6,613 nucleotides of DNA from Bacteroidetes bacterium QH_10_64_19 (GTDB taxonomy: Bacteria; Bacteroidota; Rhodothermia; Rhodothermales; Salinibacteraceae), in the NCBI GenBank assembly GCA_003023125.1, contig PXSY01000080.1, forward strand, positions 1 to 6,613, given 5' to 3'. The translations under genes were made by a program, and so were the position numbers. The notes beneath the pieces were generated by a model, which worked only from the letters and a program-made list of their open reading frames with translations, did not search any database and was not told the origin of the DNA. This document shows, one piece after another, positions 1-6,223 of the stretch. Numbering within the stretch: position 1 is the stretch's first letter; every line of letters begins with the position of its first letter.

Positions 1-10
1 GTGAAAGCAG

Positions 11-101
11 CAGCCTTCCGTACCTTCACGACCCTCACGCGTCCGAAACCTCCAAGCGTCCACACTTCCACGCGTCTATACCTCCGCAGCCTCCACGCTT
101 C
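11..101. repeat. Degenerate 8-9 bp periodic repeat
   Basis: The stretch reads as successive 8-9 bp blocks that mostly end in TC, for example CACGCGTC at 36-43, CAAGCGTC at 53-60, CACGCGTC at 69-76 and CACGCTTC at 94-101. Between them lie blocks such as CACACTTC (61-68) and TATACCTC (77-84). The better-conserved CRCGCGTC-like blocks recur 17 and 16 bp apart. The array directly follows the 3' end of the sulfurtransferase gene, whose stop codon (complement of 100-102) falls in the last block. No hairpin-plus-T-run terminator is visible. The function is unknown; slippage-prone non-coding sequence is the simplest reading. Confidence 0.45.
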
Positions 102-1389
102 ATTCGGGCACCCCAGTAGCGGTCTCCGTCGTAGGGTGGTTGCTCCACTGATACCACCCGCCGTCGTAAACTGAAATGTTTGACCAGCCCATCAGGTACG
201 CGTTCATGAATGCCTCGCTGCCCCGCCAGCCCGTGCCGCAGTAAAAGGCGATGTGCTTCTTGGGCGTGATGCCGGTCTCGGCCCACTTCTCAGCGATCTC
301 CGGAAACTCCCGCGTCGTGTAGTCGAAGTTGCGGTAGTTCTCCATGTGGTAGGCGTCGCTCCCGCAGTTGCCGAACACCGCCCCCGGAATGCGCCCCTTG
401 CTGTCGATGTAGTGGTATCCGCTCCGTTCTCCAATGAACTCGGCCCAGCTGCGAACGCTCACGAGATCTCCATCGTCGGCCTCCAGAAGCGCCTGGGCGT
501 CTTCCAGGTCCAGCATGTACTCCGGATGGGCCGGCACCTCGGCGCCGAAGTTCGACACCGGCTCTGGAGCGACAGGCTCGGTCGACGTGTCGTAGCCCGC
601 GGACTCCCAGGTGTTGAGGCCCCCGTTAAGAATCTTGACGTCCTCGACTCCAGCGTACAGCATGAGGGCCGCACACCGCATGGCGCCGAGGTGCCCCGCG
701 CTCTGGGCGGGATGGTCCTGATCGTAGGTCGGGTGTGAGAACCGCCCGTAGAGCACGACTGTGGTGTCGTGGCGGATGCCCAGGTCTTCCAGGACTGCCT
801 TCAGCTGTTCCGGCGGGCGCCGGTTCCAAGTCTCTGGCGACTCCAACTTGTTCGTGTTCAGGGGAATGGCCCCGGGAATATGGCCGTCCTCGTAGTCCTG
901 ACGGTAGTCGAAGTGGGCGTGGCAGAGGACATAGTCGTTGCCCCTCATTCCTTCAGGCTCTTCACCGGAGATAAGGTCATGGAGCCACTCCGGATACACC
1001 AGCTGTTGATACCGGTCGAGCCGTCGCAACGGTCGGTCTGGATCAGGGGTCCATTCCTCCAGGAAATTGTCGTACACCCCCACGGCCTCAAAGCCCAGCC
1101 GGGTGAGGTTGTCGGCCATCTCCGCGGCGTCTTCCAGTGTGTATCCGTAGACGGTCACGGGGGTCTGCGGAGACAAACATTTCTCATCGAGCACCTCGAC
1201 CCAGTCCATATACTGCGTCCACTGGAGGGGCAGGCTCTTGGCCCCGGGCACGTGCCCGCTCTGCGACTCGCCCCGGAGCGGCCAGCCGTTGTATGCCGCG
1301 ATGGGACGGACATCGAGGATCTCGTGGTTCGGGGCGTCGGCCTGTTCGGCGAACGTCTCGGTGGAGACGGTGGTGATTGTTTCTTCCAT
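100..1389 (-). CDS. YnjE-like three-domain rhodanese sulfurtransferase
   Basis: The 429-residue protein has three tandem rhodanese domains, at about residues 5-117, 130-268 and 288-420. Domain 1 carries LDVRP and GHVPGA, domain 2 DGHIPGA, and domain 3 GRIPGA, the usual rhodanese sheet and loop signatures. Only domain 3 has a catalytic loop: Cys384 in CGTGWRG (384-390). The equivalent places in domains 1 and 2 read VYGYT and LYGRF, with no cysteine, so they are probably structural. This domain layout and the CGTGWR loop match E. coli YnjE, which moves sulfur as a Cys persulfide and has been linked to MoeB/molybdopterin sulfuration. No signal peptide is visible, unlike YnjE, so a cytoplasmic location is inferred. 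The start is the only in-frame start before the upstream stop; no Shine-Dalgarno sequence is seen. It is divergent from the pterin-like operon and nothing in the sequence links the two. The sulfur donor and acceptor are unknown. Confidence 0.88.
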   Translation of the reverse strand: MEETITTVSTETFAEQADAPNHEILDVRPIAAYNGWPLRGESQSGHVPGAKSLPLQWTQYMDWVEVLDEKCLSPQTPVTVYGYTLEDAAEMADNLTRLGFEAVGVYDNFLEEWTPDPDRPLRRLDRYQQLVYPEWLHDLISGEEPEGMRGNDYVLCHAHFDYRQDYEDGHIPGAIPLNTNKLESPETWNRRPPEQLKAVLEDLGIRHDTTVVLYGRFSHPTYDQDHPAQSAGHLGAMRCAALMLYAGVEDVKILNGGLNTWESAGYDTSTEPVAPEPVSNFGAEVPAHPEYMLDLEDAQALLEADDGDLVSVRSWAEFIGERSGYHYIDSKGRIPGAVFGNCGSDAYHMENYRNFDYTTREFPEIAEKWAETGITPKKHIAFYCGTGWRGSEAFMNAYLMGWSNISVYDGGWYQWSNHPTTETATGVPE

Positions 1390-1809
1390 CAGTACGAGGG
1401 GATGAGCATGTGTGAAAACAAGCTCTCACACGAACTTGAGGGAGCGGACCGTAAGACGCAAGGCGTGGCCGAGGAAACAGGAAAAAAACCCGCAACAACG
1501 TGCTGGGGGTGGAGGAGAAAAAGGAACGGAGATGTGGATGGAGGCGCTCAAGTGTCGCGGAACGGTCGCAAAGACGTGGAGCGGTGAGCGAAGCTCGTAC
1601 GTAGAATTCTTCATGATTCATGACTCGCGCCCTCTTGGCTCAGAGGCGCCCGCCATCGAGGCCTGAACGGGGCTTATCTCCACGAACTTATGCACGGATT
1701 GGTAACGTATGCTTAGACGGAGGACCGTCTGCCTGATCGATCCTTACTCCTGTCCGATAAAATTCTCGTAGGCATTCGGTGCGTCTGGTGTGTGAGATTG
1801 CCCCGCTGA
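1390..1809. other. Long divergent intergenic region, non-coding
   Basis: No convincing gene is present here. A plus-strand open frame at 1412-1666 gives a Lys/Arg-rich, low-complexity protein unlike the acidic products of the real genes, and I reject it. Small structures are visible: GTGTGA/TCACAC inverted arms at 1410-1415 and 1426-1431; two TCATGA palindromes separated by one base at 1611-1623; and a perfect 6-bp stem with a 4-nt loop, AGACGG/CCGTCT, at 1715-1730 with no following T-run. The promoters of both divergent transcripts must lie in or near this region. I found no confident -35/-10 pair or Bacteroidota-type TAnnTTTG box, and no tRNA or riboswitch. Confidence 0.6.
1410..1431. promoter_or_regulatory. 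Inverted repeat upstream of the sulfurtransferase gene
   Basis: GTGTGA (1410-1415) and TCACAC (1426-1431) form a perfect 6-bp inverted repeat around a 10-base spacer. It starts about 20 bases upstream of the sulfurtransferase ATG on the minus strand. It could be a dimeric-regulator operator or a 5'-UTR hairpin. The arms resemble CRP/FNR-type half-sites, but the spacer is longer than the 6 bases of that consensus, so no regulator can be named. Confidence 0.25.
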
Positions 1810-2019
1810 GGTCACCCGCGCCAGGGGTTCTGCACCAATAGCGACGATTCGGACAGAGGCTCCTCCCCAGATGAGCTGTCTTGGCCGATAAGCTTCTTCG
1901 AGCTCGCAGGAGATGAAGCCACGCTGAAACGCATGTACGATCTGATTCGTGGCATGGGGCCCACGCCCTCCGATCCTTTGCGGTGGACCTACGGGGGGAG
2001 ACCCATTCCGATTGCCTGA
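1810..2019 (+). pseudogene. Unrecognised protein fragment without a start codon
   Basis: This frame is open from just after a TGA at 1807-1809 to a TGA at 2017-2019 (69 codons). The second half looks protein-like, with FFELAGDEATLKRMYDLIRG followed by a Trp/Tyr/Gly/Pro-rich tail containing RWTYGGRPIP. It is acidic in the middle, like the real proteins of this window. The only ATGs lie late (first at 1933), so a complete gene is unlikely. It may be the 3' end of a gene whose front was deleted, or a chance open frame. I do not recognise a family. It ends 38 bases before the cyclohydrolase fusion gene. Codon third positions are moderately GC-rich, less so than in the neighbouring genes. Confidence 0.3.
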
Positions 2020-2057
2020 CCCATTCGCCGCCCGCTTGACATTAGGACCCCCTCATC

Positions 2058-3431
2058 ATGACAAGTGCTTCGGTGCGTCGCCTTACGAGCACCCGAATCC
2101 CGACCGCCGATGGGGAGTTCGCGCTTTCGCTATACGAGAACAGCAAGGACGACAAAGACCATCTGGCCCTCGTGTATGGGGGGGACATTGAGGGGGCCGA
2201 CGACGTTCTCGTTCGCGTCCATTCCGAATGTTTTACCGGGGATGTGCTGGGCTCTCTCCGATGCGATTGTGGAGAGCAGCTCGACACGTCCATGCGACGC
2301 GTGGCCGAGGAGGGACAGGGGATTGTCATTTACCTCCGTCAGGAAGGCCGTGGCATTGGGCTTCTGGACAAGCTGCGCGCCTACGACCTGCAGGACGACG
2401 GGTACGACACCGTCGAGGCCAATCGGCTGCTCGGGCACGGGGCCGACGAGCGGGACTACGAAATCGCAGCGATGATTCTGGACGATCTCGGCGTGTCGTC
2501 AGTGCGGCTGCTCACGAACAACCCCGAGAAGGTCGAGGACCTGACCGCCCACGGCGTCGACATTACGGAACGTGCGCCGCTGGAGCCGCACGTGAATCGC
2601 CACAATGAGGACTACCTCCGGACGAAAGTAACCCGAATGCGGCACCTTCTGGATCTGGGGCCGACAAACGGGCACTCTTACAGCAATGCGCACGGTAGCT
2701 CCCTGCAATCGCTGAAGCAACGGGCGGAGCGCCACTTTGCGGAGCATCGGACGCCATTCGTCACGCTCACCTACGCGCAGAGCTTAGACGGTTCAATCGC
2801 GCAGGCATCCGGCGAGCCGCTGTCCATCAGCGGGGAGGACGCGCTGGACTTGACGCACCGGCTCCGGGCACTCCACGACGGTATTCTCGTGGGGATTGGG
2901 ACGGCCCTTGCCGACGATCCCCGCCTCAACGTCCGGCGGGCGGAAGCTTCCCATCCCGTTCCCATCGTGCTGGACTCGTCCCTCCGATTTCCCCTCGACG
3001 CTCGCCTGCTCACCTGCGAAGGGCCCAATCCCCTCATCGTAAGCGGTCCCGAGGCGGCATCCGAACGTCGGGATGCACTCGAATCGAAAGGGGCGACGGT
3101 TGTGCAACTTCCCTGCGCGCCCGATGGCGGGGTGTGCCTGGAGTCCCTCCTTGAGGCACTGGGGGAGCGGCAGATCGAGAGTGTGATGGTGGAGGGCGGC
3201 ACACAGATCTTGACGAGCTTTCTCCGGCAGCAGCAGGTTCAGCACGTTATTCTCACCATCGCGCCGATGTTCATGGGGGGCACGTCTGCCCTCAACGCCC
3301 TCGCACCGGCCGACGAGCCCGAGGCGTCGGGGGAGGCCGACGCATTCCCGCAGCTGACAAACATTCAGCAGCGGTGGTTCGGGGGGGATCTCATTCTGGA
3401 AGGCGATCCGGTGTGGCCGTCGTCCGCGTAA
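2058..3431 (+). CDS. GTP cyclohydrolase II fused to RibD-type reductase domain
   Basis: The 457-residue protein joins two enzymes. Residues about 10-200 are a complete GTP cyclohydrolase II (RibA), which opens GTP to 2,5-diamino-6-ribosylamino-pyrimidinone 5'-phosphate, formate and pyrophosphate. The zinc ligands Cys58, Cys69 and Cys71 lie in HSECFTG and LRCDCG. The signature YLRQEGRGIGL is at 92-102, the tyrosine in RAYDLQD is Tyr109, and LLTNNPEKV follows at 151-159. Residues about 232-450 are a RibD C-terminal/dihydrofolate-reductase-like domain: TLTYAQSLDGSIA, the NADPH-site region ILVGIGTALADDPRLNVR (276-293), VMVEGGTQIL (377-386) and APMFMGG (402-408). The RibD deaminase domain is absent, so reduction without deamination is the expected second step. 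There is no dihydroxybutanone-phosphate synthase (RibB) domain either. It heads the operon, and no FMN riboswitch is visible upstream. It could serve riboflavin synthesis, but its neighbours argue for a separate pterin/pyrimidine pathway. Confidence 0.92.
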   Translation: MTSASVRRLTSTRIPTADGEFALSLYENSKDDKDHLALVYGGDIEGADDVLVRVHSECFTGDVLGSLRCDCGEQLDTSMRRVAEEGQGIVIYLRQEGRGIGLLDKLRAYDLQDDGYDTVEANRLLGHGADERDYEIAAMILDDLGVSSVRLLTNNPEKVEDLTAHGVDITERAPLEPHVNRHNEDYLRTKVTRMRHLLDLGPTNGHSYSNAHGSSLQSLKQRAERHFAEHRTPFVTLTYAQSLDGSIAQASGEPLSISGEDALDLTHRLRALHDGILVGIGTALADDPRLNVRRAEASHPVPIVLDSSLRFPLDARLLTCEGPNPLIVSGPEAASERRDALESKGATVVQLPCAPDGGVCLESLLEALGERQIESVMVEGGTQILTSFLRQQQVQHVILTIAPMFMGGTSALNALAPADEPEASGEADAFPQLTNIQQRWFGGDLILEGDPVWPSSA

Positions 3432-3471
3432 AGCACGGCGTTCGTTCCCACTCAATGTCTTGAGGCCCCGA

Positions 3472-4518
3472 ATGACAGAAGACACCCGTCGTCGGATTCA
3501 ATTTGCGGCTCCTGAAGAGGCAGAAGTAATCGCGGAGGAAGCCCCATCGCCCGGCCTGGAGGAGGTGCGGGTGCGTACCGAATACTCCGCCATCAGTCCC
3601 GGGACGGAGCGTCTGGTGTACCAGGGAAACGTGCCCGGTGACCTCGACGCAGATTCCTCAATCGAGGCCCTCCAGGGCGATACTCTGTCGTACCCGATTT
3701 CGTATGGCTACGCATGCGCGGGGACGGTGGAGGCGGTCGGGGATGAGGTCTCAAGCGACTGGGAGGGAGCCCCGGTCTTCTCGTTCCAGCCGCACGTCTC
3801 CCAGTTTACAGCGTCTCCCGATGCGCTCATTCGGCTTCCGGCCTCCGTGGACCTTACGGATGGGGTGATGATTCCGTCTCTGGAGACGGCCGTGAACTTG
3901 GTCATGGACGGTCGGCCCATGATGGGAGAAACGGCGCTTGTCTTCGGGCAGGGCGTCGTGGGACTCCTGACGGCCCGGCTTCTTGCCGAGCATCCGCTCG
4001 GGACACTCGTCGCCGTCGACCCGGCCGACGCCCGCCGAGCACGAGCCGAATCCCTGGGGATTCCGGCGGTGGGGGCCGCCGCGGACCTGACCCTGGAGGC
4101 GGGCGCCGATGCGGGCCGGCAGGCCGACGCGCCGTCCTCCGACGCTGCGCAGGGCGACCTCGTCTACGAACTCACGGGACAGCCCTCGGTCCTGAACGAC
4201 GCGGTCCAGCATACGGGGTTTGCCGGTCGTCTCGTTGTGGGGTCGTGGTACGGCACAAAGACGGCCCCGATTGATCTTGGAAGTCACTTTCACCGATCGC
4301 GGATGCGCGTGATCGCCAGTCAGGTCAGCACGATCGACCCGACACTCCGGGGGCGCTGGTCAAAAGAGCGCCGGATGTCCGTGGTGCTGGATCTGCTGGA
4401 CACCGTGGCGCCGAGTCAGCTGATTTCGGACCGATTCGCGATCGACGAGGCACCATCCGTCTACGAACAGCTGGCTGCGGACGCGTCGATGCTGCAGCCG
4501 ATCTTTACGTACGAGTAG
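3472..4518 (+). CDS. Medium-chain dehydrogenase (BchC-like) lacking zinc ligands
   Basis: The 348-residue protein has a GroES-like N-terminal domain (about 1-145) and a Rossmann domain with GQGVVG at 159-164. Asp183 at the end of the second strand suggests NAD(H) use. The motifs YSAISPGTERLVYQG (38-52), GYACAGTVEAVG (79-90) and SWYGTK (258-263) fit a subgroup of the medium-chain dehydrogenases usually labelled zinc-binding alcohol dehydrogenase and related to BchC. However, the catalytic-zinc Cys is replaced in the SAISPGTE segment, the usual GHE is GYA, and the four-cysteine structural zinc loop is missing. A zinc-independent redox reaction is therefore likely; the substrate is unknown. I chose the ATG at 3472 over a TTG at 3460 because the ATG gives a normal family N-terminus. 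It follows the cyclohydrolase fusion by 40 bases and precedes the PTPS gene by 33 bases, consistent with one operon acting on the same intermediate. An Ala/Asp-rich loop (about 208-227) is a typical halophile insertion. Confidence 0.85.
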   Translation: MTEDTRRRIQFAAPEEAEVIAEEAPSPGLEEVRVRTEYSAISPGTERLVYQGNVPGDLDADSSIEALQGDTLSYPISYGYACAGTVEAVGDEVSSDWEGAPVFSFQPHVSQFTASPDALIRLPASVDLTDGVMIPSLETAVNLVMDGRPMMGETALVFGQGVVGLLTARLLAEHPLGTLVAVDPADARRARAESLGIPAVGAAADLTLEAGADAGRQADAPSSDAAQGDLVYELTGQPSVLNDAVQHTGFAGRLVVGSWYGTKTAPIDLGSHFHRSRMRVIASQVSTIDPTLRGRWSKERRMSVVLDLLDTVAPSQLISDRFAIDEAPSVYEQLAADASMLQPIFTYE

Positions 4519-4551
4519 CTCGTCATTCTGAAAATACACGCTCAGTGCGGG

Positions 4552-4920
4552 ATGTATCAGCTAATGGTCAGTCGAGATTTCGTGGCGCAGCACTATCTCA
4601 CCGCGCCGAATTGCGGCCCCGAAAACGAGTGGCACTCGCACCACTTTGAGGTGGAGGTTTTGCTCGAAGGGGAGGAGCTCAACCAGCACGGGTATCTCGT
4701 GGACATCGTTGAGGTCGAAGACGCCATCGATGCTCTCGTAGACCGATACCGCGACGCCACGCTGAACGACCTTGCGGAGTTTGAGGGGCTGAACCCGAGC
4801 ATTGAGCACTTCTCGCGGATCTTCTGTGAGTTCCTCCAGGAGCAGCTCAGCGCGGACGACCTGGACATGACCGTCAAGATCTGGGAGGACGAGGACGCCT
4901 GGGCGTCATTTACGGCGTGA
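4552..4920 (+). CDS. 6-pyruvoyl-tetrahydropterin synthase/QueD family protein
   Basis: This 122-residue protein has the T-fold size and order of the family. His14 (FVAQH), His28 and His30 (HSH) are the expected zinc ligands. The active-site segment reads Cys21-x2-Glu24-x3-His28-Ser-His30. The later family motifs are GYLVDIVEVEDAI (47-59), LNPSIEHFSRIF (80-91) and the pterin-anchoring glutamate region KIWED (Glu112). Members act on dihydroneopterin triphosphate or related pterins (side-chain conversion or cleavage, or 6-carboxy-tetrahydropterin formation). Neither GTP cyclohydrolase I nor the QueC/QueE partners are in this window, so the substrate may be non-canonical. The presence of both a Cys and a Glu before the His pair resembles the mixed PTPS-I/III type more than plain QueD; HGH is HSH here. 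The protein is very acidic (28 Asp/Glu, 5 Lys/Arg). An alternative ATG lies at 4564. The stop overlaps a GTG (GTGA at 4917-4920) that may start the next gene. Confidence 0.87.
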   Translation: MYQLMVSRDFVAQHYLTAPNCGPENEWHSHHFEVEVLLEGEELNQHGYLVDIVEVEDAIDALVDRYRDATLNDLAEFEGLNPSIEHFSRIFCEFLQEQLSADDLDMTVKIWEDEDAWASFTA

Positions 4921-5389
4921 TCCGAACCGTCAGCGGGTCTCCCGCTTCACCGATGCGCGTTGGTCTGGTCATCTACGGCACTTTGGGCCCGGGGTCCGGT
5001 GGATACCTCTACGATCGCAAGCTCGTTGAGCACCTCGAGGCGCGGGGCGACGAAGTCATCGTCTTCCAACAACCGAAGCGGTCGTATTCACTGCGGCCGG
5101 TCCAGAACGTCAATGTCTTGTTCTGGCGCCGGCTCGCCTCGGCCGATCTCAACGTGCTTCTCCAGGACGAGCTCAACCACGGATCGCTTGCCCTCGGCAA
5201 CCACTGGCTGCGGCGTCGCATCGACGCGCACATTGTCGCCATCGTCCATAGCACCTCGCGAAGCTCGGGGAAGCTGCGGCCGCACACTACCGCTCTACAC
5301 CGACGTGGACCGAGACGTGTCGCCGCATGGCGTCGTTTCTGGATCGAATTGCCAATGACACCGCTCACTCACCCTCCCCCGTTTCGTGA
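4917..5389 (+). pseudogene. GT4-like glycosyltransferase with central deletion
   Basis: The N-terminal part is a clear GT-B glycosyltransferase start: MRVGLVIYG from the ATG at 4953, the glycine-rich SGGYLYDRKLVEHL, then VLLQDELNH and IVAIVH up to about 5249. At about 5250-5275 the reading frame changes. The upstream frame runs on as a basic, non-family tail to a stop at 5406-5408. The frame beginning at 5252 is open for 45 codons (HLAKLGEAA, then PTWTETCRRMASFLDRI) and ends with TGA at 5387-5389, overlapping the GTG of the methyltransferase. That looks like the normal C-terminal end of a family 4 glycosyltransferase. Together the two parts give about 155 residues, against roughly 350 for the family, so about 200 central residues, including the nucleotide-sugar site, are gone. 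A GTG at 4917 overlapping the PTPS stop would add 12 residues; the ATG fits the family better. The ancestral role was probably glycosylating the product of the upstream enzymes. A working enzyme is very unlikely. Confidence 0.8.
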
Positions 5390-6223
5390 CCGAGCCGGAC
5401 ACCTATAGCTATTCTCGCTACCTCAGCGCCAAGGCGACCGTCGACGAGCGGGCGCTGAATCGGCGGGTCTGGTCCCAGTTCGTAGAGCGCCTTGCGGAAA
5501 AGTCCGCGCCGGTTCGCGTCCTGGAGGTGGGGGGCGGTGTGGGGGCGACCGTCGAGCGGGTCGTCGAGGCGCTCGAGCACGAATCGCCCCGTATACAGCG
5601 TCTCCGGCGAAGACCCGCAGGCCTGGAGCGACGGCCCGATGGAGGTGTCCGTTCAGTTTATCAACGCCGACCTCTTCGATGTGGCGTCGGCGCAGGAAAA
5701 TCAGTCGTACGATGCGATCATCGCACAGGCCGTCCTCGATCTTCTGAACATTCCGGCCACCCTCCGCGCGCTCCGCTCTCTCCACCGCGAGGGGGGGCTG
5801 TGGTACCTCCCCATTCATTTCGACGGGGTGACCGCGTTCGAGCCTACAGTCGATGCCACGCTCGATGCCCGCATTGAGCGGCTCTACCACGAGAGCATGG
5901 CCGGCACGCCTGAGCGGGAGGGGGGCGCCGCGGGGGTCCACTGTGGCCGCCGTCTCTTGACACATCTTCCTGAGGCCGGGATGCCGCTTCTGCGCGCGGG
6001 CTCCTCGGACTGGGTCGTCTTTCCGCGCGACGGGGCGTATCCCGCCAACGAAGCCTATTTTCTCTACCACATCCTTCACTTCGTTGAGACGGAGCTGTCG
6101 GGGCACCCCGAGCTGGACGAACAGAAGTTTGCCGACTGGCTCCACACCCGGCGACGGCAGATCGCCGAGGGCGAACTGGTCTACATTGCCCACCAGCTGG
6201 ACGTGCTGGCACAAACGCCTTGA
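5386..6223 (+). pseudogene. Class I SAM methyltransferase, frameshifted after motif I
   Basis: The start is a GTG at 5386 that overlaps the glycosyltransferase stop (GTGA). The first frame gives [20 protein letters not shown], then [14 protein letters not shown], the SAM-binding motif I (about residues 44-55). Family-like sequence stops near residue 68 (about 5580-5590). The rest continues one frame over, from about 5594 ([11 protein letters not shown]) through [22 protein letters not shown] (post-motif region), [33 protein letters not shown] and [13 protein letters not shown] to TGA at 6221-6223. The segment that should hold the acidic residue binding the SAM ribose is missing, so there was a deletion as well as a frameshift, perhaps 25-40 codons by family spacing (my estimate). 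The two halves total about 279 residues. A single sequencing error would explain the frame change but not the missing segment. It likely methylated the same product that the glycosyltransferase acted on. Its stop overlaps the next ATG (TGATG). Confidence 0.78.

Noticed and set aside
769..1587. 272-codon plus-strand open frame opposite the sulfurtransferase
   Set aside because: It is antisense to a gene with clear rhodanese motifs and shows no family features of its own.
1184..1621. 145-codon minus-strand open frame overlapping the sulfurtransferase start
   Set aside because: It lies largely out of frame within the well-supported sulfurtransferase gene and encodes an Arg/Pro-rich sequence, typical of a GC-rich shadow frame.
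1412..1666. 84-codon plus-strand open frame in the intergenic region
   Set aside because: The product is Lys/Arg-rich and low in complexity with no motif, unlike the acidic proteins of the genuine genes.
1715..1730. AGACGG/CCGTCT hairpin as a terminator
   Set aside because: No T-run follows on either strand, and no gene end lies nearby.
2036..2041. TTGACA as a -35 box for the operon
   Set aside because: It lies only 16 bases before the ATG, leaving no room for a -10 box and transcription start.
1900..2057. FMN riboswitch upstream of the cyclohydrolase fusion gene
   Set aside because: None of the conserved RFN-element segments could be found in the upstream sequence.
3451..3464. CTCAA/TTGAG hairpin between the fusion gene and the dehydrogenase as an attenuator
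   Set aside because: The stem is only 5 bp and AT-containing, without a T-run; it is likely chance.
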